From NCBI GenBank assembly GCA_964304625.1, contig OZ199840.1, positions 9,176,001 through 9,240,000 of the forward strand: a stretch of DNA of 64,000 bases, given 5' to 3'. Position 1 is the first letter of the stretch. Each line of letters starts with the position of its first letter. Below the pieces are notes generated by a model, which worked only from the letters and a program-made list of their open reading frames with translations, did not search any database and was not told the origin of the DNA. Of this stretch, positions 37,806-49,797 are shown one piece after another. Origin of the DNA: Kudoa neothunni (Eukaryota > Cnidaria). Made by a program: the position numbers and the translations under genes.

Positions 37806-38773
37806 ATGTTGAATATTATTCTGGTTACTTTAGGTAAAAATAGCGTGTGTTCAATATTATTTATATATTTTTAGTCTATACGACAACAATATATGCTTCT
37901 AACGTACTTGAAATATATAAATATTTGAATTATTTCATTTGAATCAGTTTACTCTATCAACCTCAGCATTAATGTCACTGTCTTTCGCTATAATCGACCT
38001 CCGGGAAAATGTAACGTTTAGTACTGGAATAAGAGTATCTATTTTGTGATAAATTTATTTTATAAAAATTCATAGTCTCATCTCCTCGAACATGGTTATT
38101 TTGATGAGGAGGGTTTTATAAACAACTCAACGTATATAACAGAACATTGCGATAAATTTGCCGATTGTGAAGACTCCACAAGTAATAAGATAAATAAAAA
38201 CAATTTCATCAATTATTATATCTAGTTCAATACTTTAAACAACCGGAAAAATGCTTTGCTTGTGCGGTAAACTTTCTTCAAATAAATGCTTTAAGAATTC
38301 ATTCAATAGGAGATTTTAAGGAAAGCATGTGAAGTAACGCAATCCAGCCAACAAATCCCGCAAAATTTAATCACCCAACAATCCAACGATAATGTTATTT
38401 ATGATGTGTATATTCATTCACTTTTCAAAGGTTCAGCCTCATTGTAATACCACAGCATTATCCGATTGCTTTGAATCCAAATTTTGTCATGAATTGATAG
38501 GTGATAATTTAGAAAAAAAATATACGATATTATCTGCATAATATTATATTTATTTGATAAATTTTACTAGATTTGAATCCAGAACCACCTGAAAATGATC
38601 CGCCACGACGTAATAAACAACATTCTAATAATAAAATATATCCTAAATGATGTGTTTCAGTTTCCTGTCCGGATGGATTCGAATGCAGGCCTAATCTAAT
38701 CCTTGAAGCTTATTTGGCCCGAATTCCTGCTCATGGGATAGGTGACATGATAACTCGACCAGACTTTACTTAA
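37806..38773 (+). CDS. Secreted cysteine-rich protein, copy A2
   Basis: Nine exons give 198 residues: 37806-37833, 37875-37903, 37948-38034, 38076-38181, 38226-38266, 38310-38393, 38431-38500, 38571-38609, 38661-38773. Exon lengths are those of A1 except exon 8 (39 instead of 36). Signal peptide MLNIILVTLVYTTTIYAS. All ten cysteines are kept: EHCDKFADC, EKCFACAEILRKAC, HCNTTALSDC, FESKFC and CPDGFEC. After the last pair comes RPNLILEAYLARIP ... GIGDMI, a segment also found at the C-terminus of the B proteins (ARRIIHAIPYRNIKKII in B3). AATAAA follows the stop by about 45 bases. Intact; function unknown. Confidence 0.8.
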
Positions 38774-39187
38774 AACACTGAACGATGAGTTTCTAGCGAA
38801 AGAATACAAAAATATTCAATAAAGATATTTTTGAGTTCTATTTTTGAATTTATCAGGATTTATAAAAACATTTTTTGTTCCCCGTATATATTTAAATATT
38901 TAGACCAAAAAAAATGATTCGAGCTCTTATAATTGTTCATTTAAAATAGCTAAATGACAGTGATTCTATTTTGAACCAGAATCAAAATTGACATTTATTC
39001 GGAAAAAATTTAATAAATCAATATTTTATTATATTTTTTAATTCTCCTTAAATATATTTGATTACTCTTAAATATTTTCAGGAAGAATTATTTCTAATAT
39101 ATCCGTACAAATAATCAAATTGTAAGCAATTAAAACTACAAAATAGTTATTTTAATTCCAAAGAATGATTATAACGAAACACTTTCT

Positions 39188-40987
39188 TTAACCTTCTGTT
39201 CTGAGTGCTCCAAAAATTATTATACACTTGGTACTTTTGGGGTCATGTATGACCTCACAATTTTCTTACATTATTTTAATTTAAATATAGTGAAAAACTT
39301 TTTGGTAAAATTTAAAAGAGATCTATCGATGAATTCATACCGAATTTTGAAAAAACATATACACCGAGAAGACATGGTTAAATCCGATTTTAGCCACAAG
39401 ATTAATTTGTCTGTAATTATTAAAATTCTCCTTTATTTATAGTTTATTTAATTACTTTGTAAATCACATTAGCTAAACACTAAATAAACCTATACTTTAT
39501 ATGGGTGAAAATTATTTTGTTTTAGTAAAATTAATTTTTTATCAATGTAATAAATAATGCGTATATTGTTTGGATAAAATGATTTTAAACCATCAGTGGT
39601 GGCATAAGCCATTTAAAAATGGAAGCTTTTAAATTTTTTGACTAACAACATGTAAACAAATCAACAAAATAATAAATGGCAAAAAACATACGTATATCGG
39701 TATATCAAATAGAAAGATTAGATTCATAACCAAGAAAGTATAGTTCAGTGTTACCCAACCTTTTTTCCATCGTTCCCTAATTTTTCTTTAAAAAAGTTCT
39801 GTTCTCGCCTTTTCTCAAATCTAATTATTCATTTTAACTTAAACCGTTTATAACTTATAGCTTTCAATCAAACTTTCTGCCACATTAAAATATGAAAACA
39901 ATTAATATACACTTCATTTCGTACTAAACATAATATTAATTCGAGCACATTTAACCTATTTTATCGATTGACCTTAATTGTTAACTTTATAATTCTTCAC
40001 TTCGTCAAAAACGGCGCGAAATGAAACCTGTGATAATCCATAATCCAACCCACATCAGACACAACTTTAATATATACGGGGCTTAAAAACCGAAAATAAA
40101 CATTTTGGATATAAAATGATCAATACTACATTTGGATAAATCAAAAACAAGGGAGATCGTAATTATAAATGAGACGTTCTTGGGATTAAACCATCTCGAT
40201 TCTTTTTGGCTAAAAACTACGTTAAATGCTATCATTTATTTATATATAATTATTCGTTGTGTTTGGTATTGTTTCATGATATTCATAGTAATTTAAAAAT
40301 AATCGATATCAAAAATTGAGGAATCGATTTCAATGTGTCTCACATTAATGATCAGGAATATCGTATCGACACCTCGTTAAAGCTGTTCATTAAGCGTTCG
40401 AAAATTTCCATTCCCCACAGCAATTTTTTCTACCACTCACCAGTGGGTCGTGGTCTTTATGTTAGGAAACACTGCCCTATACGATTTGGACTTCTCTGCA
40501 GTCCATACTGAATTTTATTTGTCGTGATGCAAAGTTCAATTATCGACAAATCCAGAATTAAAATCTGAAGAATCTGACTCAAAATCACTATATTGAGTGG
40601 AATTAAAAATTTCACTACGGTCACTCTTAAAATCTGTGGAATATTCTTCGTCAAAACCATCCATGATTTGAAACTAATCCGCTTCGTTGTCACTCATTGG
40701 TATTCGAATAAGTTTTTTCCTCATTTCCTCTTTATTTTATCGATAAAATTCCGTATAACTTTGGATTATAGTACTTAAAAATTTTCCGCATTACTTAATG
40801 GAGAAAAAGTGCGCATATTTCATTATTAATTTAGATAATTAAAAACTTCTTTTTCGCATTATATTAAGCATTTATTTTTTGGAGGGTAGAGATAATACCA
40901 GACACGTTTTACTACAAATAATATATTAAAAATACATTACAATATGCTCTGGGGTCTTATATGACCCCAAAGAGCTCGGAGGGTTAC
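39188..40987 (-). mobile_element. Decayed piggyBac element with a nested hAT-like MITE
   Basis: The left end is TTAACCTTCTGTTC with GGGGTCATGTATGACCTC nearby. The right end has GGGGTCTTATATGACCCC and CTCGGAGGGTTAC (final TTAA lost). Near 40560-40700 the minus strand shows an acidic piggyBac N-terminus beginning MSDNEAD, soon interrupted by a stop. The segment 40690-40870 is repeated in inverted orientation at about 54945-55150. No catalytic domain remains. Confidence 0.6.
39746..40474. mobile_element. hAT-like MITE
   Basis: The left terminus CAGTGTTACCCAACC and the right terminus (reverse complement CAGTGTTTCCTAAC) form inverted repeats of the kind found on hAT elements. The symmetry extends outward to GTATAG/CTATAC. 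It is about 729 bases long with no coding capacity, inside the older piggyBac remnant. I did not find a convincing 8-bp target duplication. Confidence 0.5.
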
Positions 40988-41907
40988 GATAGGAAACCTC
41001 AGCAATGTTAATAATAAAATCTTCAAATATCGAACTTTATATTTTGTCTATTAATATTTGAGATAATTATTTCATGAATTATTTTTTTTGTTTTAGATGT
41101 AGGATTCTAGAATTTTTCATCACATGATAAGACATTTGGAGCTTTTCGTTAGATTGTGGAGTTCTGGCTGATCAGGTGGTCTTCTTTAACTCTATTAATA
41201 CCATAGAAAATCATTTATAACCCCTCGCATTTTTCAAATTCTTGTATGCTAATGAGTAGGTTTTAATTACTCAATTATTACGGGCACAAACATCAAAGGA
41301 GTCTTCAAACCTCATATTTTTAGGATAATTGGGTTGTGGAATTCGATATGTTGTTCAATTGAGTTGATATTAGAGAAATGGCAATAAATTTTCCGATAAA
41401 GAAAGAGTATTGCATTCATACACGCAATAGTCTTCTAGTATTCCAAAACTATGGGTCAGATTAAAGACTGTGATCATTTACGTATAAATGCAGTTAGCAT
41501 AGATTACATAGCATGTAAATACGACTTTATTTTATGAATTTCTAATATTAAACCTTCATAAATCCTTTGTATCGCTATCTTGACATTATTACAAACGCTG
41601 CAAATGCCATAATAAATCATTCATCAGAGACTTTTGTGTAATTGTAGAAATATTTCAGAGGTTTATGTATCTATCATCTGGAATAGATAACCTTTACATT
41701 ATTGATTGAATATGCTATATTTTGAAAATTAAATTAATTGTTTATTGCGAAATAAAACTCAACGTTGGTTATATTGTAGAAGGAGTAATAATTAGTATTA
41801 GTCGATTATCCTCTGTAGCTAAATAGGGCTTTCTAATTCCTTTTCTAGACAAAACAGCTGTCGCACCTCCATTTTTCATAAATCAATTCGTAATCCTTTA
41901 TCCACTA
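40988..41907. other. AT-rich sequence, nothing recognised
   Basis: There is no ORF above background, no terminal repeats and no similarity that I can see to other parts of the window. Confidence 0.4.
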
Positions 41908-42992
41908 TCTACTACATATATAAAGCTGAAGTGTCCGTGTGTCTGTGTTTGTCAAAATTTTTTAAAAATCTTTAAATCATTTTAACACTACCATATGTTC
42001 CCAGAAGTGTTTAGAAATGTTGATTTTGTCGATTCAAAGTTTGTTTAATGGATTACTTGAGTTCAACAATAGGAATAACACCTGCTGATGGTCGGTTGAG
42101 GTCAACTTTCCTCCTTATATACTTTATCAAATTTAACTTAAGCTATAGCAACTGACTTTTTATATAGTGTTGGAGTGCATATTCGGGAGTTTGCACATAT
42201 ATACTTCTTTTATCGGGAGTTTTAACGTATATGACTTGATAAGTATATTTAAAAAGTTCAATTAATGGTTTAAAATATGAGAAAAAGTCTATGTTTGCAT
42301 CATTAGTAGTGATTTGGTAAGGGATTCTACAATCAGATTGATTGAAGCTTTATAATACAAGCACAATGTCTGTAGATTATATTGAAATCACCCGCTAAGT
42401 TTAGCTTTCTGTGATTAAATTCAATTCAGTTGGTTGTACTTTTATTTCATCTTATTATTTGAATTGTTTATGTTGATATCGATTCTATCTGAGACTGTTT
42501 GTGAGAAATAATGCATTAATGATCATGCCGGGACAAGGGATAATAATCTGAACATTAAAAATCAATGATCGTAAAGTTTCTTCTATTTCTATATCTTTTT
42601 TTTACCTCCCCAGAAAAGCATAACAAAAAATTTCTGAGTCAGGCCAGAATCGGCTTTGAAAAATCCAGGGGCCAAAAAATAACATTTTAGACAACACATC
42701 AGGGTAATTTAAATAGTTCGGGAATGTAGAAAAAATGGCGCGAACTTTAAATTATTTAGCGTTTGTGCCGAACAACTAAATTTTTAAATGAACGCCGGGA
42801 TTGGAACAATCTTTCAAAGAAATGTTCATAATCTAACTTTCATAATCCAAATCGTTAAAGTATGACGCTTATAAATTTTTAGTTATTTTGTTTCTATGGG
42901 TTAATTCGAAACTTAATATATTTTTTGAATGCTATTAAAAAACGCCCCTAGGCGAAATCTTCCACAAGCAATGCTGGGCAAATCGTTCTAGT
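41908..42992 (+). mobile_element. Non-autonomous Helitron-like element
   Basis: The 5' end TCTACTACATATATAAAGC, followed by TGAAGTGTCCGTGTGTCTGTG, resembles Helitron/Helentron starts. The 3' end AAGCAATGCTGGGCAAATCG then TTCTAGT resembles their terminal hairpin plus CTAGT. It has no coding capacity. The last about 370 bases recur at 62728-63098 (shared TTTAGCGTT, AAATGAACGCCGGGATTGG, GCGAAATCTTCC). Confidence 0.5.
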
Positions 42993-45726
42993 TCTAAAAT
43001 AAAGATTCGCTCTAATTGCTAATCAGCACACAATGGTAAAACTAACGTAACTGCCGATCTTCGTTGATTCTATAAAAATATTTTAATATCTATTTACTGG
43101 TTTCCATACAGACCAAATAGAAAGCAGTCGGAAAAACTGCAATATTATTTAAATATTATGGGAGTATATTCTTTAATATTGGATTTTGATCAGAATAAAT
43201 TTCTCAGAAAATGAAAATAAGAGGTGATAAAAAATGCGGCTCAATAATGTCATTCTTCGTTGTATGGGGATTCATATTCTTTAACGTTTATGTATTTTGT
43301 TAACATGTACTATTAATTTTTAAATCTTAAAAGCTAATATCTCCATTTATTATTTTAAAAATTTAATTTTAAATAATACAAGATGAAGCAATGATTCTAA
43401 TTCCTTCTAATGTATTTGCTTTTTATTTATTGAATTTATAAATTTGTATAATTTATTATTCATAGTTTTTTAACGTTTTGAATAAATTTTAAAAAATTCG
43501 AAAAATTATTTATAATGAAATATTTTTAAAAATGTGCTATTTATTCTATTCAATCAAAATATACTTAATTTGTAAACAATTTTAAACTTGGATAAAAATA
43601 ATTATTTAACACATCGTCAATGTATGTTATTAGATGATTATTTAAAAAAAAAAGTTCTTCACGATAATTAAAATTAATATCATTCTCGTGTAATAATCCA
43701 TATAAATTCTGGTGAAATTACTTTTGAATATTTTTATAATTATTATTAGTTTATTCAAATCAAAAAATCTGCGGCTCTTAAAAATAAACCAATTTCTATT
43801 GATTGAATGTATTTTGAAGTTTTCACGATGAAAGACTAAACTATTTTTTTTAATATTAGGGCACATACCCCCTCCGTTTGGAAATGTGTTTACATATCTT
43901 GGAACGGTGTTCCCCCTTATATATTTGGCGATTCCACCCTCTCTAAAGACGCAATAAAAATTCTATAATGAATTAGCGACATTTAGTCCGATTATGCGGT
44001 TGAAATTAAAAATAAATATAATTTGAGCGAGACTTTGAATTTAATAACATTTTTTGTGATATTATGTTAATGGCGTAATTTATTAATTAACAAATTTTTT
44101 ATAAGATATGTTAGCCAAAAATATCAATAAAAATCCAAAAATTTAAAATACAATTTAATATTATTTCAACAAGTGTTATTTCTCTAGCTAAATTTTCTAT
44201 TAAATATCATGAACATACTTTTTTGTGCATGCCAGTTTAGATAATGATTACAATTATCAAAATATTAGATTTTCCCTTATCATAACTTTTAAAATTATTT
44301 TTCCGCCAAATTTAAAATTTATATTGATTTGGATATGTAATTAAATAGAATAATAATTTATTGATACACTTACAGTGGTATATGAGTTATCTAATATAAT
44401 CTCAATCTTGTGATTGTTGCAGATACACAGGACCGTCGAGGAATCAGCATTAAACACGTCTACAAAATTTAAATGAATCATTACAAATAGCAACTTGTTA
44501 TTCTCCAGTACAATGATACTAGGAGTGAAATACCATATTCCATCGAAAATAGAGCTTTTAACAAATCAAAAATAATATTTACATATTATTTGTAATTTGC
44601 CATTATTATTAATATATTTTGAATTATCATAATTGTGGAGAAGTCATTTTTTATCACAATTCAAAAAAATCATACAGCATTTATCAATTATAGTTAAGAT
44701 TGTCATCTAAAAATATATTCGATGCCATAATGTTAACTATAATTATCTTTAGGATCGAAAATTTATATTCCTTTAAGTTACTTCATTATAAGTAATAAAC
44801 TTAAATTTGCTTCAATATATTAGATGTTTTAAATATTTTTTATAGAGTTTTACTTTTTTGGATTTGAATAATTATAATTTAAATTTAATAAGATTCTTTT
44901 CATTTATTATCAATTATAAAATAATTAAATGCAATTTTACTTAAAATATTTGGTAAGATTTTCTATTAGAATAAATTAATGTGTTAATTACAAGAGATAT
45001 TGTAAGTCTAAATTAAAAAATATTTAATATTGTGACATTTTATTGATTTTTCAACTGAATATAAAACTTAGAATTCGTAAAATATAGTATCAAAAGGGAT
45101 ATAAAACAGATTTTGAACTATTTAAGCTGATATGAAGGAAATTTTCATTAATGTTAAAAAGAATAATATATCGATTTAAAGAAATATGATGGTCCAATGA
45201 TAAACTTGTAATTCAGATGTTAAATCCTCGAAACCACTTGTAAAAATAGAAATAAGATAAAAATATGTATTTTTATATGGAAATTGTAAAAAATAATTAA
45301 ATTTTTATTTTAAAATAAAATTGATTAACGTTTTATACATGAATGGATTCAAATATTTTTGTTGCTTAACAGAGATTTTTTTAAAATGACACGGTTGAAA
45401 AGACTGAAATTAACTTTTCAGAGCAGATATGCATACATAATAATTAATTTTTAAATATTATAAGTAAATCCATGATATTAAACATATATTCTCGTTGGCT
45501 ATGTTTAGTGATTAAATTATTTATTTTTTTACTGAGTTCTTTGAATTTTAACCCTTAATGGATTACAATTAATGTTGCCTTTATTCATACTAGAAAACAT
45601 AAAAATTGGAAATTAACTTAGAGCTGCTTTCAAGTTATTTTAAGCTAGTATGATTCAAACCATACTTTTTTTGCTGAAATAACGAAATTATACATAATTT
45701 TGATAATATTTGTATTGATAATAATA
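42993..45726. other. AT-rich sequence, no gene seen
   Basis: Short minus-strand ORF at 43642-43866 without motif. No trace of further A/B-type genes was found here: I looked for the TGTGC(G/C)GTA splice motif and the GAATGCAGRCCTAAT motif, both diagnostic for the A genes. Confidence 0.45.
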
Positions 45727-46517
45727 AAAGAAATATATTAACTTTAATCTTTTTGGTTTTATGTATTAAACAACTAATAAATAAGGTATTGCCTCATTAA
45801 TTACGGCGACTCTACAATAAGATATATCTTTGTTGTTATATTATCTGCCAACAATATCTGCTTTCAAAGATACGGAAAAATAATTGCCTCTGGAATAATT
45901 TATAATTTGCATAGTTGGTTCTAAAGATTATTTTATTTTTTCTTATAGTATATAATTTAATATTTTTAGCTTATTCCTAATATTTATTGAGAAAATAATG
46001 ATTATTGTTGATTTAATTAAAATTATTTACAAAGAATGATCAAAACACTTGTTGCTTCTTCTTTTTTTTCATTTCAAGTTTATTTGTTATAATTTTAATA
46101 GAAATAAACAATGATAACAACATATTAATCTGTATGATTTTATTTAAATTTATTATTTGCATTCGGATAATTAATGAGAATCTCTCACGATAATAAAAAA
46201 ATATTTTAACAATTTAACTATTAATCTAATCAATAAACGAAAAAATACATCAATGGTATTTAAAACTTACTCAATACTCAATATCTAAATATCTAAGTAT
46301 TAATACAATTAAATCAAAGTATACTAAATTTAAAATCAGTATATATATAATTTTAAACAAATAATCTAAGAAAATTAATATAATAACAGCTTTTATTTAC
46401 TTTAACCGACTTTATTTTAACATGTCATACTCATTTTTTCAGACTTTTTTTATTGATAACATTCTACTATCTTTAATACAAAATTATTGTTTTTTAAGAA
46501 AAGAAAAGATAAAATAT

Positions 46518-46525
46518 TGCTATAT
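46518..46525 (+). promoter_or_regulatory. TATA box of gene A3
   Basis: TATATAAG lies 58 bases before the first ATG of A3; the context is as in A2. Confidence 0.6.
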
Positions 46526-46575
46526 AAGCAGTAGATGATCGTGTATCGTCCCTAACAAAAGAATATCCGCCGAAA

Positions 46576-47551
46576 ATGATGAATATTATTCTGGTTACTT
46601 TATGTAAATAAAAAGTGTGTTCAATATTAAATATATATTTTTAGTCTTCACGACAATAATCAGTACCTCTGATGTATACGAAAAATATGAATATTTTTAT
46701 AATTTTATTCGAATTAGTTTACATTATCCTTTTCAGCGAAAAGGGATCTGTTTCATGCACTATACCTGCTTCAGCGTAACGAATCATTTAATACTGGAAT
46801 AAGAGTATTTATTTTGTTATAAAAAAATTTAAATAACTCTATAGTCTGAACTGTTTGAAAACGCATTATCTGATGTGAAGCATTTCGTGAATAATTCAAC
46901 GTTTATTACAGATCATTCTGATATGTTTGTCCAAACATACGATTTATTACGTAAGGGGTTAAACTAAAAAAATTTTCATCGATTAGTATGTTTAGTTCAA
47001 CATTTTAAACATCCTGAAAAATGTTTTGCTTGTGCGGTAAATTTTCTCCAAATAAACGCTTAAATACTTTACTCAATAGGAGATTTTAAGGAAAGAATGT
47101 GAACTAATGCAGGCAAGTGCATCAACCCGACAAAATTCGGTCAGACATCACTCCAATGAAAACGTTATTCTATGATGTGTGCACTCGTTTACTTTTCATA
47201 GGTTCAGCCTAATTGTAACACCACATCATTATCCGATTGCTTTGAAGCTAATTTTTGTCATGAATTGATAGGTGATAAAATACAATAAATTTCCGTTATA
47301 ATAATATTCATAAACTTAAATTAAATATTTATTTAATCATTTTTATTAGATTTGCATCCGGAACCGCTTGTGAGGAATCCCTTTTCAGGTAATAATTCAA
47401 CATTTTAATGAAAATATTTTCTAAATCGTGAATTTTAGGCATATGTCAAGTGGGATTTGAATGCAGACCTAATCGTATCCTTCAATCATATTTGTCAAGA
47501 ATTCCAGGATTTGGGATAGGTGATTTACTATCTCGACGATCCTGGTCATAA
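46576..47551 (+). CDS. Secreted cysteine-rich protein, copy A3
   Basis: Nine exons give 198 residues: 46576-46603, 46645-46673, 46718-46804, 46845-46950, 46996-47036, 47080-47163, 47202-47271, 47350-47388, 47439-47551. Every exon is the same length as in A2. Signal peptide MMNIILVTLFTTIISTS. The first cysteine pair is gone: where A2 has EHCDKFADC this copy has DHSDMFVQT. The other eight remain: EKCFACAEILRKEC, NCNTTSLSDC, FEANFC and CQVGFEC. The frame is open throughout, so the loss of both members of one pair together looks like divergence of a working gene rather than decay. Confidence 0.78.
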
Positions 47552-47715
47552 TCACCGAACCACAAATACTAACACTATCTTTAAAGAGAAGAGATAATTT
47601 GAGTTTACTTTTTGATTCTTTCATGGATTTTTCGAAATGCGTAATATTTTAATTTCCAATATAGATTTAAATATTTAATTACTAAAAAATAATTCATGCT
47701 TTTTATTTATTCATT

Positions 47716-48470
47716 AACCCTCTAAGCCAGCGAAAAATTCCATCCTCGAACGAACGGGCTTGGGGTGAAAAACACCCCAGGATTTTTTTGATTTAATTTA
47801 CTCAAAAAATAATTTTGAATTTACTTGAGAATTTTTATTAGATTCTATCGTTAGAATTTGGAGTATACTTACATTTATTACAACCTTAATCTGATTCGGA
47901 ATGGTTCGGCGCAACCATCGTGGATTATTTTTAACGAATGATAATGTCTTTCGTTAAGTAGTGTGAAAAAAGTTATTATCTGGCTCACCATTAAGGGAGT
48001 GGATATCATCAAAAAATTCACTGAGAATTCTCATCTTAATTCACCCACAAGAATGGTCCAACTAATGCTAGCTCCTTGCTCAAAAACCCCATTTTACTAC
48101 ATAATCCAAGTTGACGCTTAATTAAAATAAAATCTCCGAGGAAGTATTCTTCAACGTTAAAACTCAAAATTAAACTTGTTAGTTATTAAAACCTGATATA
48201 TGTGACAAAATCGATGTTTCTCCGTCCATCTGATGGGGGAATCTCATTATTATACCAACGGAAACTTTCGGGTGATAGACGAAGAATGCCGCATCGGATT
48301 AGGTGAGATATTAATTGCAGATTTTCTGAGAAATTAGACGATGAAATTTTACAGGAGTTTCTCAATTAATTATTTATAATTTATCAAGTTAATATAAGCA
48401 AAAAAACCTGGGGGTTATTTTTCACCCCAAGCCCGTTAAAGGATTGAATTTTTTGGGCATAATCTGAACT
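47716..48470. mobile_element. piggyBac-type MITE
   Basis: Left end TTAACCCTCTAAGCC, then AAAATTCCATCCTCGAACG and GGGGTGAAAAACACCCC. The right end near 48412-48465 carries the inverse: GGGGTTATTTTTCACCCC, AAGCCCGTTAAAGGATTG. Inverted repeats are about 60 bases. The interior (47890-48130) is an inverted copy of 27420-27700. A further GTTAGAGGGTAA end at about 48609-48625 suggests a second, overlapping end. Confidence 0.65.
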
Positions 48471-49797
48471 TATATTTTGCCAAAGTTTTTGATACATAAT
48501 ACGTTTAATAAATATAGGAGAACAGCATAAATATCAATTTTCTTTGAGAAGGTTGTACAAATTTATTCCCGCATTAAACGTGGTTTGGAAGTGTAATACA
48601 CCTCAAATCCGTTAGAGGGTAAAAAAACTAAATGACAATGACTGTGATTCAAAGCTTGGAAAATCAAGTCTGTTTTAAAACAAAAATAATAAATTGATAT
48701 CTTTTGGTATTAATCATCATATAATTCAATTATGTTGATAATTTTTTGGGGAAATCTTTTTAGATTGCCATAAAATCAATGATATATCTGTGAAGAATCT
48801 CAAATTATTATAAATGGCGTTTTGATGTTTGCGTCTAAAATTTTTGATTGTAGCCTTATTTTGTTAGAATAGTAATTTGTTTGGACAAAAAATTTAGGTA
48901 GGGGACACTTTCTTGAACTAATTTTTATTCTTCTTATTCTATTTGATATTTACAACTATCGTCGTAATTATTTAACTATTGTTCAATATTTTCTGAAACA
49001 TTTTAATCAAATATAACATTTTTCTATAGGGAGATATTCATATTACTCAAATGAGTGTGTAATACGCCTCCCGTGATGATTTCCCTGGCCAACAAGTAAC
49101 AATATCAAGTTTCCTCTAGAATTCATCTATTTTTTGATAATTTTATTCTTTAAATAAAAAATGTTTTAAACCGTTCTAATCGTGTGGATATTTATAATTT
49201 TATTAAATGTACACATCGAATAAATCTTATTGATGAAATTGTGTACTACGAGCTATCTACCATAATTATTGAATAAATACAACTTTATCGAACAACAACA
49301 ACAAACATTTTGTTTAGAAATTACAGCATTATCTATCATTTTAAAAAAATATTATTTCTGTTATTTTTCGAAATAAAAAAAATTTAATAAAATCGGTTTT
49401 TATTTATAAAAATATTAATCACATGTTGAATTACTTATTTTATGATTTTTAAGTTTTGTTTTTACCGCAAAGATAAATTCTTTGCGGTTTAATAACAAAT
49501 ATTTGTTTAACAACCGGTTTAGAACTTGATATAATTTTAATTTATTTTATATTTGTGAAAATCGCCAAATAATTATCACAGTCAATAAATAGGCTATCTA
49601 TTAGATAATATTTCTGCGATGTCCTATCATCATAGTTCAATATTAATTATATTTTGTTTTTTATTATTGATTGGATTACGGAATTATCAATTGATATTAT
49701 CTATTTTCTTTTTTCTATGATATAAACTAAAAATTATAATTAATTTAATAAAAATTATTTGTTTGATTAACTGAAAAAGTATTTCTTTAAAAAATTT
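48471..49797. other. AT-rich flank between the MITE and gene B3
   Basis: No gene seen. The sequence just before the B3 start has no TATATAAG box like the A genes; the nearest TATAAA-like motif (GATATAAACT) is about 76 bases upstream of the ATG. Confidence 0.45.

Larger units (their letters stand above)
36960..38935 (+). repeat. Segmental duplication, left copy (contains gene A2)
   Basis: This about 2-kb block matches 45727-47700 in the same orientation, from TTAACTTTAATCTTTTTG through the gene to TTAAATATTTA beyond it. In the 5' flank about nine of ten bases agree over long stretches. The duplication carries promoter, gene and 3' flank together. Confidence 0.85.
45727..47700 (+). repeat. Segmental duplication, right copy (contains gene A3)
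   Basis: Matches 36960-38935 in direct orientation. It ends only about 15 bases before a piggyBac-type MITE at 47716. Confidence 0.85.
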
